Shown here one piece after another: positions 1 to 6,685 of a stretch of 8,452 nt of DNA. The position numbers and the translations under genes were made by a program. The notes beneath the pieces are model-generated. The model saw only the letters and a program-made list of their open reading frames with translations. It was not told where the DNA came from and made no database searches. The stretch covers positions 1-8,452 of the forward strand of contig JAQSXN010000132.1 in the NCBI GenBank assembly GCA_029256665.1, written 5' to 3'. Numbering within the stretch: position 1 is the stretch's first letter; each line of letters begins with the position of its first letter. Source of the DNA: Paenibacillus sp. GTDB lineage: Bacteria; Bacillota; Bacilli; Paenibacillales; Paenibacillaceae.

Positions 1-209
1 ACGCCAATGAAGGTTATTTGTCGTGCTTAGAAATTAGTATACCAATTAAACTGCCCCGCTCCAATACTAAATGCTTGACAAGTATTAGCTGGTTTTTGTG
101 CTGCCGTTATTTTGTCGTAATATAGCGAATTCGATCGAAAAACGTAGTTTCAAAGTGAACGGACTGGGCAATAACTGTACGTAAAGCGACCGAAAGCGGT
201 GAAGACGGC
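1..209. other. Upstream region of the germination operon, no gene seen
   Basis: No open reading frame here looks like a gene. A TTGACA hexamer sits at 75-80 but has no -10 element at 16-18 bp. A CGTAATA at 116-122 resembles the forespore sigma-G -10 consensus (CATAMTA), but there is no good -35 partner, so I do not call a promoter. An imperfect AT-rich hairpin (arms 58-68 and 81-89, with a two-base bulge) followed by GGTTTTTG could be a weak terminator of an upstream gene. The region must contain or follow the operon's promoter, which is expected to be forespore-specific from knowledge of ger operons. Confidence 0.4.
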
Positions 210-1775
210 TTGAAAAAAAATTCATACGCGCAGCGGAAATCAATCAATATGGAACAAGCCGGCAAAGAATCACGGGAAAAGGATTCAAGGAAGCTGTCGA
301 GTCTGCTGCAGCAAAATGTCGATTATATCTATTATCGTTTAAACGCGCCGGGCGACCTGATGACGAAGGAAATCGAGCTTGGACCCAGCCGGTTCAAACT
401 GGTCTTAATGAACTTGGATGGCATGATCGATAAAACGCTCGTGCACGAATATCTGATGAAACCGATTGTCGATTACGCAGCCTCGCCATCCGCATTGCTT
501 GTGAAAAATGGAAATGAATGGATCAAAAAGTTAAAAGACGAGGTTTTGCCGCTGGAAGAGGTCCATTCGATTCACGATATGTACGATGCGCTTCAAGTTA
601 TCCTATGCGGCGACACGCTTGTGATGCTGGAGGGTACGGGGCATGGACTCGCAATCGGCAGCAAAGGCTGGTTGCGCCGCCCGATTCAAGAGCCCCAGAC
701 AGAATCGCTAATTCGCGGGCCCAAAGACGGCTTTACCGAGGATATCCGAACAAACAGCTCTCTCGTGCGCAGAAGGATCAAAGATCCGTCGCTAAGGCTT
801 GATTCGTATTACCTTGGCTCCAGAACGAAAAAAGAAGTGATGGTCGCTTATATGGAGGGGATCGTTAATCCGAAGCTGGTTGAGGAAGTGAAAAGAAGGC
901 TGTTGACCATCGATGTCGACGACGTGGAGGGCTCCGGCTTTATCGAACAGTGGATCGCGGACAGCTTTATCTCGCCGTTTCCCCAAATCATGGATACGGA
1001 GCGTCCGGATAAATTCGCCGGTTCCCTGATGCAAGGGAAAGTGGGCTTGCTGGTCGACGGCACGCCGTTCCAGCTTGTCATGCCCATCACGATCGCCGCG
1101 GCCTTCAATTCGCCGGAGGACTATTACCAGCATTGGCTGATTGCCAGCTTAATCCGCAATCTTCGCTTTATCTCCCTGTTCGTCGCGACGTTCCTTCCCG
1201 GGTTCTATATCGCGCTTGCGGAATATCATCACGGCATGATCCCGTCCAACATTGCGTTCTCGATCGCTTCCGCCCGGGAAGGGGTGCCGTTTCCCGTATT
1301 TATTGAAGCGCTGCTTATGGAGATCACGCTGGAGATTCTGCGGGAAGCCGGGGTCAGGCTTCCTAAGCCGATCGGTCAGACGATCGGCATCGTCGGTGGT
1401 CTCGTCATCGGAGAAGCGGCCGTCTCCGCGGGCATCGTGAGTCCCGTTATGGTTATCGTCGTCGCGGTAACGGCCATCGCATCGTTTACGCTGCCCTCCT
1501 ATACGTTCGGCATCGTCACTCGGATCTTGCGATTCGTGATCATGATAGCGGCTTCCGTGATGGGATTGTTCGGCGTCGTGCTCGTCTTCCTGATCATCTT
1601 CATCCACTTGGTCAATCTGAAGAGCTTCGGCGTGCCGTATTTGACTCCGATTTCTCCCATGCTCCCCGGCGACTGGAGAGATCTTATTCTTCGTTCTCCC
1701 GTTACGTATTTAAGAAAGCGTCCCAGAATGCTGCAGACGGAGGATAAAGACAAGATGCCACCAAAAAGGAAGTGA
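210..1775 (+). CDS. GerA-type spore germination receptor, subunit A (GerAA/GerKA family)
   Basis: This is subunit A of a nutrient germinant receptor, which sits in the inner membrane of the dormant spore and triggers germination. At 521 residues it has normal family length. The soluble N-terminal half (about 1-300) carries the family pattern RGPKDGF near 169-175 followed by N182 and RRRI at 187-190, then VDGTPF at 282-287. The C-terminal half is hydrophobic, with membrane segments near 313-338, 390-430 and 436-468, the PKPIGQTIG motif at 385-393, and a basic tail. I chose the TTG at 210 because GGTGA at 198-202 lies 7 nt upstream; the in-frame ATG at 249 has only a weak site. It is first in an A-B-C operon, 6 nt before subunit B. 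Family membership is very secure. Which paralogue it is and which germinant it senses cannot be read from the sequence, so no symbol is given. Confidence 0.95.
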   Translation: MKKNSYAQRKSINMEQAGKESREKDSRKLSSLLQQNVDYIYYRLNAPGDLMTKEIELGPSRFKLVLMNLDGMIDKTLVHEYLMKPIVDYAASPSALLVKNGNEWIKKLKDEVLPLEEVHSIHDMYDALQVILCGDTLVMLEGTGHGLAIGSKGWLRRPIQEPQTESLIRGPKDGFTEDIRTNSSLVRRRIKDPSLRLDSYYLGSRTKKEVMVAYMEGIVNPKLVEEVKRRLLTIDVDDVEGSGFIEQWIADSFISPFPQIMDTERPDKFAGSLMQGKVGLLVDGTPFQLVMPITIAAAFNSPEDYYQHWLIASLIRNLRFISLFVATFLPGFYIALAEYHHGMIPSNIAFSIASAREGVPFPVFIEALLMEITLEILREAGVRLPKPIGQTIGIVGGLVIGEAAVSAGIVSPVMVIVVAVTAIASFTLPSYTFGIVTRILRFVIMIAASVMGLFGVVLVFLIIFIHLVNLKSFGVPYLTPISPMLPGDWRDLILRSPVTYLRKRPRMLQTEDKDKMPPKRK

Positions 1776-1781
1776 TTCGGT

Positions 1782-2891
1782 ATGAGCATGAATAACTGGG
1801 AATACGGGGACGAGTTGATCGGACAGAAGGAGCTCGTCTTCGTCATCAGTACGCTTATCATCGGAGTCGGCATTCTGACGCTGCCGCGATCGATCGCGCA
1901 GGCGACCCAATCGTCGGACGGCTGGATCTCGATCCTCTTTGCGGGCACTCTGGCCATGGGTTTTGCATGGCTCGCTGCCAAGCTGACGATGAAATTCCAT
2001 AACCGAAGTTATTTGGAATTCGCGGCTTACGTAGGAGGCAGGCCTACCGGCTATGTCATCGCGATTTTTTATTTGTTGTATTATAGCGCCTTCACGGCCT
2101 ATATCTCCCGTTCCGTCGCCGAGCTAGCCAAACAATTTCTGTTCGAGCGTACGCCCCTGGAGGTCATATCGGTTAGCTTTATTCTAGTCGTTATCTTCGC
2201 GGTGTCCGGTTCCCGAACGGGACTGATCAGGCTAACGGTTATCTTCCTGCCGTTTGTCGTCGTCGTGACGGGCATCTTCCTGCTGCTTGGGACAAACCTG
2301 TTTGAATTCAGCAAATTATTGCCGATCTTCTCCGCCAGCTGGTCGAATTTGCTCGATGGATCGAAGGAAGCGGTGTTTTCCTTTCTGGGGTTCGAAGTCG
2401 TCCTATTCTATGCGGGTTTGACGCGGCAGCGGTCCAAAGCGCCGAAAATGGCCGTATTCGCGGTTCTGATCGCCACCGTCCTTTACATATTCGTCTATAT
2501 TTTTTCGATAGGCGTGTTCTCGTTCGAAGTGACGCAGAACATCATGTATCCGACGATCGAGCTGGCGCGGGAGGTAAGCGTGCCGGGAGAATTCTTCGAG
2601 CGTCTCGAATCGCTGTTTCTGATCTTCTGGCTCGTGTCCACGTTCGCCACGACTTCGTTGTCGCTGGACGTATCGGTACTATCGTTCCGCCATCTCATGC
2701 CGCTTCAAAAACAAAAAATTTTGTATATCATCACGCCGATCATCTTTTTAATCTCGATGGCTCCGCAAAATATCGTTCAGTTATCGAATCTAGGCGTATG
2801 GATCAGTTATTCGGGCTTGTTCGGCGCGATCGCCCTCCCGATGATCGTCTTAGGCCTTGCCAAATTGCGAGAGGTGAGAACCCATGGTTAA
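1782..2891 (+). CDS. GerA-type spore germination receptor, subunit B (GerAB/GerKB family)
   Basis: This is the integral membrane subunit of the germinant receptor, related to the amino-acid/polyamine/organocation transporter fold. In this family it is the subunit thought to bind the germinant. The 369 residues contain about ten hydrophobic segments. The first includes GVGILTLPR (28-36), the broken-helix motif typical of the family, and DGW follows at 46-48. The later motif ending ERLE at 273-276, followed by a tryptophan at 283, is also family-typical. AAGGAAGTGA just upstream gives a good ribosome site for the ATG at 1782; an ATG two codons later is also possible. The 3' end overlaps subunit C by 8 nt, which suggests translational coupling. 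The ligand cannot be inferred. The length and motifs show no sign of damage. Confidence 0.95.
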   Translation: MSMNNWEYGDELIGQKELVFVISTLIIGVGILTLPRSIAQATQSSDGWISILFAGTLAMGFAWLAAKLTMKFHNRSYLEFAAYVGGRPTGYVIAIFYLLYYSAFTAYISRSVAELAKQFLFERTPLEVISVSFILVVIFAVSGSRTGLIRLTVIFLPFVVVVTGIFLLLGTNLFEFSKLLPIFSASWSNLLDGSKEAVFSFLGFEVVLFYAGLTRQRSKAPKMAVFAVLIATVLYIFVYIFSIGVFSFEVTQNIMYPTIELAREVSVPGEFFERLESLFLIFWLVSTFATTSLSLDVSVLSFRHLMPLQKQKILYIITPIIFLISMAPQNIVQLSNLGVWISYSGLFGAIALPMIVLGLAKLREVRTHG

Positions 2892-4074
2892 GCGCGTTGG
2901 CCTGACGCTCGCGTTATGGTTGGCGATACTCCCGCTCGCGGGTTGCTGGGACCGGATCGAGCTCGAGCAACGGGGGTTCGTGACCGGCATCGCGATCGAC
3001 GCGGGCGTTCAACGGGAAGAGGACAAGAAACCGGGAACCAAGCAGCCGCTTAGAGTGACCTTTCAGGAGGTCATACCGGCGGGGCTGAAGCAAACCGGGC
3101 AATCCGGCGGTTCCCTAGCGGGCGATGCGTACTTTAACATTACGCTTGAAGGGAACAGCATCCTGTCCGTGATCGCCAAGATGTCCGTCATGACGAGCCG
3201 CACGCCGTTCTTCGAGCATCTCAAGATCGTCGTGATTTCCGAGGCGGTGGCTCGCACCGAATACGGTTTCGCGAACATGCTGGACTATTTCCTTCGCAAT
3301 AACGACGCTCGTCGCAGCGTCGCGATCATGATCGCGAAGGGAGAGGCCAAGCAGGCGCTGGATACTTTGCCGCAAGGGGAGAAGACGCCGGTCACGTTCA
3401 TCCAGTCCATATCCAAGAACCAAGACAGCTTCAGGATGGTGCCGGAGACGCGGATCGGCGACATCCATGAATTTTTGCTCAAAAAACAGAGTTTTATCGT
3501 GCAGATGGTAACGGAGAAGGATCGGTTCATCTCATTGGTAGGAGCTGCCGTCATGAACGGATCCAAAAACAATTTGTCCGGCTTTCTCGACGAGCAGGAG
3601 ACGGAAGGGTACAACTTCTTGCGGCGCGGCATCAGTGAAGGCGTAATCGAAGTCAGCGTGAACGACAGTCTCCTCGTGTACAAAGTCGAAGAGATTAGAC
3701 GTCGGATCAAGGCGGATACGAGCGATCCCGGGCATATCCGGTTTACGATCGAGCTGGACGTGGAAGGAAGCTTGCTCGAATCCTACGAACGACTCAATTA
3801 TTTGAGCGATGACGTGCTGGCGAGTCTCCATGAAAATATTGAAAAAGCCATTCTTCATTTGACGGACCAAACGATTAAGAAGTCGCAAAAGGTATTGAAA
3901 AAGGATATATTGGGCCTGGGCAATCACCTGGAGGAAAGACATCCTAAATTATGGAAATCGTTGTATGAGAATTGGGACAGCGGAATCAACCACTACTCAC
4001 GCAGCGATATCGAAGTGACCGTGAAACCCCAAATCAGGCGGATCGGTTCCATTAACAATAGCGAGCAAAGATAG
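2884..4074 (+). CDS. Ger(x)C-type spore germination lipoprotein, receptor subunit C
   Basis: This is the lipoprotein subunit of the receptor, anchored on the outer face of the inner spore membrane. The start has two basic residues, a hydrophobic stretch and the lipobox LPLAGC, so Cys21 is the predicted lipidation site; it is followed by WDRIELE, the opening typical of Ger(x)C proteins. Further family features are FFEHLKIVVISE near 109-120, LRNNDARR at 137-144, and the C-terminal pattern with DILGLG (341-346), PKLW (354-357) and NW (363-364). The 396 residues match the usual length. The ATG at 2884 follows GAGGTGA (2871-2877) at 6 nt spacing and lies inside the end of subunit B. It is followed after 10 nt by a small membrane-protein gene. 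All expected parts are present, so the receptor appears intact. Confidence 0.95.
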   Translation: MVKRVGLTLALWLAILPLAGCWDRIELEQRGFVTGIAIDAGVQREEDKKPGTKQPLRVTFQEVIPAGLKQTGQSGGSLAGDAYFNITLEGNSILSVIAKMSVMTSRTPFFEHLKIVVISEAVARTEYGFANMLDYFLRNNDARRSVAIMIAKGEAKQALDTLPQGEKTPVTFIQSISKNQDSFRMVPETRIGDIHEFLLKKQSFIVQMVTEKDRFISLVGAAVMNGSKNNLSGFLDEQETEGYNFLRRGISEGVIEVSVNDSLLVYKVEEIRRRIKADTSDPGHIRFTIELDVEGSLLESYERLNYLSDDVLASLHENIEKAILHLTDQTIKKSQKVLKKDILGLGNHLEERHPKLWKSLYENWDSGINHYSRSDIEVTVKPQIRRIGSINNSEQR

Positions 4075-4084
4075 GGGGAAAGGG

Positions 4085-4240
4085 ATGGGCAAGTTTATGG
4101 ACATCGGGCAAATTCCGTCCATGTTAAGCTTCGTATGCGCTGCGATGACGGTCATCGTGCCGCTCATGGTCAATTGGATTATCAACACGGCCAAGAAAAA
4201 CGGCAACCCGCCGTGGAAAGAAGAGGAGAAGCCGGAATAA
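4085..4240 (+). CDS. Small single-pass membrane protein closing the germination operon (candidate D subunit)
   Basis: A 51-residue reading frame, MGKFMDIGQIPSM onward to KPE, starts 10 nt after the subunit C stop. It is preceded by GGGGGAAAGGG, a very purine-rich ribosome site directly before the ATG. Residues about 12-34 form one hydrophobic helix, followed by a polar tail with KK at 37-38, then NPPW, then EEEK. The gene lies on the operon strand and ends only 5 nt before the terminator palindrome. Some Bacillus ger operons are known to carry a small D gene for a roughly 60-80 residue, usually two-helix, membrane protein that modulates receptor function. This protein has one helix and I see no recognisable sequence motif, so a D-like role is inferred from position, size and topology. 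That it is coding is supported by its ribosome site, spacing and tight fit in the operon. Confidence 0.75.
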   Translation: MGKFMDIGQIPSMLSFVCAAMTVIVPLMVNWIINTAKKNGNPPWKEEEKPE

Positions 4241-4245
4241 CGAAG

Positions 4246-4269
4246 AAGAGCCCCTCGCGAGGGGCTCTT
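4246..4269. terminator. Bidirectional intrinsic terminator between convergent genes
   Basis: This is a perfect 24-bp palindrome with arms AAGAGCCCCT and AGGGGCTCTT around CGCG. It lies 5 nt after the stop of the small germination-operon gene and 5 nt beyond the stop of the minus-strand hydrolase. T-rich tracts follow on both strands: GCGCATTATTT on plus, and CTTCGTTATT on minus. Because it is symmetric and sits exactly between two convergent genes, it most likely ends transcription in both directions. The T-tracts are interrupted, so its strength is uncertain. Confidence 0.85.
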
Positions 4270-4274
4270 GCGCA

Positions 4275-6194
4275 TTATTTGGCTTGCAGCATCTTCGTCC
4301 AAAGCTCGCCGTCTTCGTAGCCGAGTCTCCAGGCGGCAACGCCGGCCAAGTCGTATTTCTTGGCGATCGCGATCCGAGCAAGTACCGTATTGTGCGTCTC
4401 CGCCCAAAATACATGCGTATGTCCGTCCTTGGCATACGTATATTTGGTCTGGCCGGATTCGGCATCCCATACGCCAACCGCATTGGTGTCCGCAATTAGC
4501 TTGGGAAGATCCTTCATCAGAATTGCCCGATTGTCGACCATCTTGCCCGCCGGGTCGATGCGCCATTCGCGAACGTAGAACGGTATGCCAAGCATCAGCT
4601 TGCTTCTCGGAACGCCATAATCCAAGAACTGCTTGACGCCTTCTTCCGCCCAACGAAGTCCCGCGACCGAGCCCGGCTCCGTGCTGCCCTTCCAATGTTC
4701 GTCGTAGGCCATAATCATGATCATATCGACGATGCCGGCCAAAGCCGCGTGATCGTATGCCGTCAGATGGTTCCAGCTTACGTCGCCTCGCGGCAGATCG
4801 ATGGACACTTTGAGTCCTTTGGCATGCGCGGCGGTCGTCAGCGCCTTAACGAAAGTCGTGTACAACGTACGATCCGCGCCGGCCACTTCTTCGAAATCCA
4901 GATTGACGCCGTGTACGCCAAGCGCCGTTAACTTATTGACCAGCGCCGTAATGAACTTGGATTGCGCGGCCGAGCTTCTTAGAAATTCGGAAGTCATCTT
5001 GCGGTTGAATCCGTTATGCACCAGCGGAGTCAGCAACGTGCCTTTATCCTTCAGCGTCTTCACGACGGAGGCATCGGACGAATCGATCAAGGCGCCGCTC
5101 GCGTCCTTTAATTCGAACCAGGTAGGGGAATCGTATGACAGTCCCTGCGTATTCGCGACATGGCTCAGAATCGTCGAGACGGCGCTGCTGCCGTTCCATC
5201 CCAGAAATTGAAGCGTTGTCGCATTGCTCCAAAGCACGCGTCCGTCAAGCGTGCGGATCGAGCTGTTGGCATAATGTTTGGCGTAATATAAGGCCGAGCT
5301 TAATTTGTTGTAGGCATTAATTTTTTTGTCGCCTTGATACACCTCGAGATAGGGTTTGCCGGACCATAACACGGCGCCCGATTGTACGACTTGCGCGTTG
5401 GCGAGCGCCGAAGCTCCTTTGACGGCATCGCGCAATCCCAGGTAGGAACGGACGAGCGTATCGTTCTGCCACAGCTCGTAGGTCTTGATATTGGATTGCA
5501 CGACTTTGCCGGTAACCGTATTCATAATCTCGCTGCCCGGAATATCATCTGCCGCGTTCACCGCGTTCCGTAGAAACGAATATCGTTTCTGGCCTTCCAC
5601 GACGGCGCCGTCCACGACGATATCGTACGCCGCCGGCGCCCCGCCTTGCGCCTTGACCTGCGCGGCCGTCAAGTTGTCCCAAACCCACTTGCCGGATGCT
5701 AGTTCGATAATATGCGCGTTGCCCCACTTCGAGGCTTCCTTCTTTGCTTCGTCCAGCGTTCGGAACGTCCAGCCAGGTAGTGTGTTGTCGCCTTGATAAA
5801 GCCGGTAGTCCGGGTATGTATCGTACTTCCAGCCGACGTTCTCCAGATCGCGAACGCTCGCGTTTTTTAGCGTTTTGGCATAGGCCAGCGCTTGGTTGTA
5901 GGTTTGGAACTCCATCTTGGAAGTCGACCGTCCGCTTTGATACACCTTGTACCGAGGGAAGTTGTCCCAAGTCCATGTACGGTTCGCGATCGTTTCGACA
6001 TGGCTGTAGCTGTAATGTTTGGCGTAATACAAGGCCTGAGCTTCCGTGGCGAATTCTTTGAGCGCCTTGTCGTTCTGATACACGCGGTATTTGGTCATCT
6101 GGCTAGCCGGTGCCGCCTCTGCTGCCGGCATGGGCGAGAGGATGCTTCCCGCCGCCACTAGCAATGCCGTAAGCAGACTCATTGGTTTCCACAT
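4275..6194 (-). CDS. Secreted glycoside hydrolase family 18 protein with N-terminal repeats (YaaH/SleL-type catalytic domain)
   Basis: Numbering is from the ATG at 6194 (639 residues). A Sec signal peptide spans about 1-27, ending AEA. About six repeats of roughly 45 residues occupy 35-324, each built on a YxVYQ strand, a short Ala-rich helix with patterns such as ALYYAKHY, and a closing tryptophan. The family-18 barrel covers about 341-636: HGVNLDFE carries the catalytic Asp433-x-Glu435 pair, MAYDEHW (495-501) gives the downstream Tyr/Asp, and AAWRLGYED is typical of YaaH-like enzymes. The predicted role is hydrolysis of a GlcNAc-containing polymer, either spore cortex or cell-wall peptidoglycan or chitin-like glycan, outside the membrane. 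The repeats may bind the wall, as LysM domains do in SleL. The start is uncertain. An in-frame GTG at 6209 sits only 1 nt from GGAG, too close, while the ATG at 6194 is 14-16 nt from it and gives the better signal peptide. Confidence 0.9.
   Translation of the reverse strand: MWKPMSLLTALLVAAGSILSPMPAAEAAPASQMTKYRVYQNDKALKEFATEAQALYYAKHYSYSHVETIANRTWTWDNFPRYKVYQSGRSTSKMEFQTYNQALAYAKTLKNASVRDLENVGWKYDTYPDYRLYQGDNTLPGWTFRTLDEAKKEASKWGNAHIIELASGKWVWDNLTAAQVKAQGGAPAAYDIVVDGAVVEGQKRYSFLRNAVNAADDIPGSEIMNTVTGKVVQSNIKTYELWQNDTLVRSYLGLRDAVKGASALANAQVVQSGAVLWSGKPYLEVYQGDKKINAYNKLSSALYYAKHYANSSIRTLDGRVLWSNATTLQFLGWNGSSAVSTILSHVANTQGLSYDSPTWFELKDASGALIDSSDASVVKTLKDKGTLLTPLVHNGFNRKMTSEFLRSSAAQSKFITALVNKLTALGVHGVNLDFEEVAGADRTLYTTFVKALTTAAHAKGLKVSIDLPRGDVSWNHLTAYDHAALAGIVDMIMIMAYDEHWKGSTEPGSVAGLRWAEEGVKQFLDYGVPRSKLMLGIPFYVREWRIDPAGKMVDNRAILMKDLPKLIADTNAVGVWDAESGQTKYTYAKDGHTHVFWAETHNTVLARIAIAKKYDLAGVAAWRLGYEDGELWTKMLQAK
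5223..6092 (-). repeat. About six tandem ~45-residue repeats coded in the family-18 hydrolase gene
   Basis: Approximate repeat positions in the protein (ATG 6194 numbering) are 35-78, 82-127, 130-173, 190-234, 239-279 and 282-324. Openings include YRVYQNDK, YKVYQSG, YRLYQGD, YELWQND and YLEVYQGDK; closings include WTWDN, WKYD, WVWDN, VLWSG and VLWSN. The fourth copy is the most degenerate. The first and last copies share ALYYAKHY, and their DNA matches at 23 of 24 bases (6013-6036 and 5272-5295), which suggests duplication or gene conversion. I do not recognise the repeat as a named domain. Confidence 0.75.
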
Positions 6195-6221
6195 AAAGTA
6201 ATCTACCACTCTCCTTTTCGG

Positions 6222-6234
6222 AATCTATTAGATT
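6222..6234. repeat. Small inverted repeat just upstream of the hydrolase ribosome site
   Basis: AATCTA and TAGATT flank a single T, a perfect 6-bp inverted repeat. It lies 7 nt upstream of the GGAG ribosome site of the hydrolase on the minus strand. It could be a protein-binding site or a small leader hairpin. No known operator is recognised and chance occurrence is possible. Confidence 0.3.
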
Positions 6235-6353
6235 AGACGCCGGAGGAGGAGAGTAGTTGCACGGAATTGGCAATGAAATATATGGAAGCAATATCGCAAA
6301 TGGTGAAAACCCAAATGTAAGCAAGCCTGGCGCGGGCTAAGCGAATTTCTTTC

Positions 6354-6367
6354 TCGAAACGTTTCGA
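6354..6367. promoter_or_regulatory. LacI-family-type operator, site 1
   Basis: This is a perfect 14-bp palindrome, TCGAAACGTTTCGA, with the central CG and A/T-rich half-sites typical of LacI/GalR-family operators. Its centre is about 60 bp upstream of the predicted transcription start of the importer, and about 160 bp upstream of the divergent hydrolase start, so it could act on either gene. The flanks differ from the CcpA cre consensus (TG/CA arms), so a pathway-specific LacI-family regulator is more likely than CcpA. The regulator gene is not in the window. Confidence 0.75.
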
Positions 6368-6385
6368 TGATTATAAAATTGCCTC

Positions 6386-6414
6386 TTGATTACGGTTACA
6401 ATTTGAAATATAAT
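6386..6414 (+). promoter_or_regulatory. Sigma-A-type promoter for the sugar importer operon
   Basis: The -35 hexamer TTGATT (6386-6391) and the -10 hexamer TATAAT (6409-6414) are separated by exactly 17 bp, close to the vegetative consensus. Transcription is predicted to begin near 6421, giving a leader of about 265 nt before the ATG at 6686. The start falls inside operator site 2, and site 1 lies upstream. A bound repressor there would block the promoter directly. Confidence 0.8.
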
Positions 6415-6418
6415 CGAT

Positions 6419-6432
6419 TCGAAACGTTTCGA
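6419..6432. promoter_or_regulatory. LacI-family-type operator, site 2, on the predicted transcription start
   Basis: This is a second perfect copy of TCGAAACGTTTCGA, identical to site 1 and 65 bp from it centre to centre. It begins 4 nt after the -10 hexamer and covers the predicted +1, the classic place for a repressor to prevent open-complex formation. It is the site most likely to be the primary operator. Confidence 0.8.
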
Positions 6433-6685
6433 TAAAGTCAAACACCAACTTGTTAGTAGTGCATCAGGCCACATATTCAAATAATCGAAACGTTTCACCG
6501 AAAAGAATGGTATTTTTATGTTTGGAACATTAATGAGGGTCGGACAGGACATTCTATTCATGGAGGTGTATTCGCTTCGAGTCAAGTTTTCTTATCATGT
6601 TGTGCTTGAAACCAGAAATATCGGGTTAATAACGAAATATCCAAAACAATCCATTATAACTTAATCTTCGAGAGGGGTTAACACA
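6433..6685 (+). other. Long leader of the importer operon
   Basis: About 250 nt lie between operator site 2 and the binding-protein start. The stretch is AT-rich. Besides operator site 3 it contains a short inverted repeat, ATGTT-TGG-AACAT, at 6518-6530. A 48-codon frame at 6518-6664 has no ribosome site and is not called. I recognise no riboswitch fold by eye. The ribosome site AGAGGGG (6671-6677) lies 8 nt before the ATG at 6686. Confidence 0.5.
6485..6498. promoter_or_regulatory. LacI-family-type operator, site 3, within the leader
   Basis: TCGAAACGTTTCAC keeps the full GAAACGTTTC core (6487-6496) but loses the outer bases of the right arm, so it is probably a weaker site. Its centre is 66 bp after site 2 and about 70 nt into the predicted transcript. 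It could act as an auxiliary operator for looping or as a roadblock. A weak alternative promoter (TTCACC 6494-6499, N17, TATGTT 6517-6522) overlaps its right edge. Confidence 0.65.

Noticed and set aside
75..103. TTGACA hexamer as a vegetative promoter for the germination operon
   Set aside because: There is no -10-like hexamer at 16-18 bp, and receptor operons are normally read by a forespore sigma factor.
3997..4695. 232-codon minus-strand frame spanning the terminator and the end of subunit C
   Set aside because: It crosses the terminator and overlaps three supported genes in other frames, with no protein features.
6354..6432. CcpA cre sites
   Set aside because: The core resembles cre, but the TG and CA arms are replaced by TC and GA on both sides in sites 1 and 2, so a pathway-specific LacI-family protein fits better.
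6354..6498. CRISPR-like array from three regularly spaced repeats
   Set aside because: There are only three short 10-14 bp palindromes spaced by about 51 bp, placed around a promoter; this fits operators and not CRISPR repeats.
6337..6585. 82-codon minus-strand frame across the operator region
   Set aside because: It runs through all three operators and the promoter, has no ribosome site support and no domain-like composition.
6518..6664. 48-codon plus-strand reading frame in the importer leader
   Set aside because: It has no ribosome site, no recognisable protein features and lies in AT-rich leader DNA; chance occurrence is the simpler reading.
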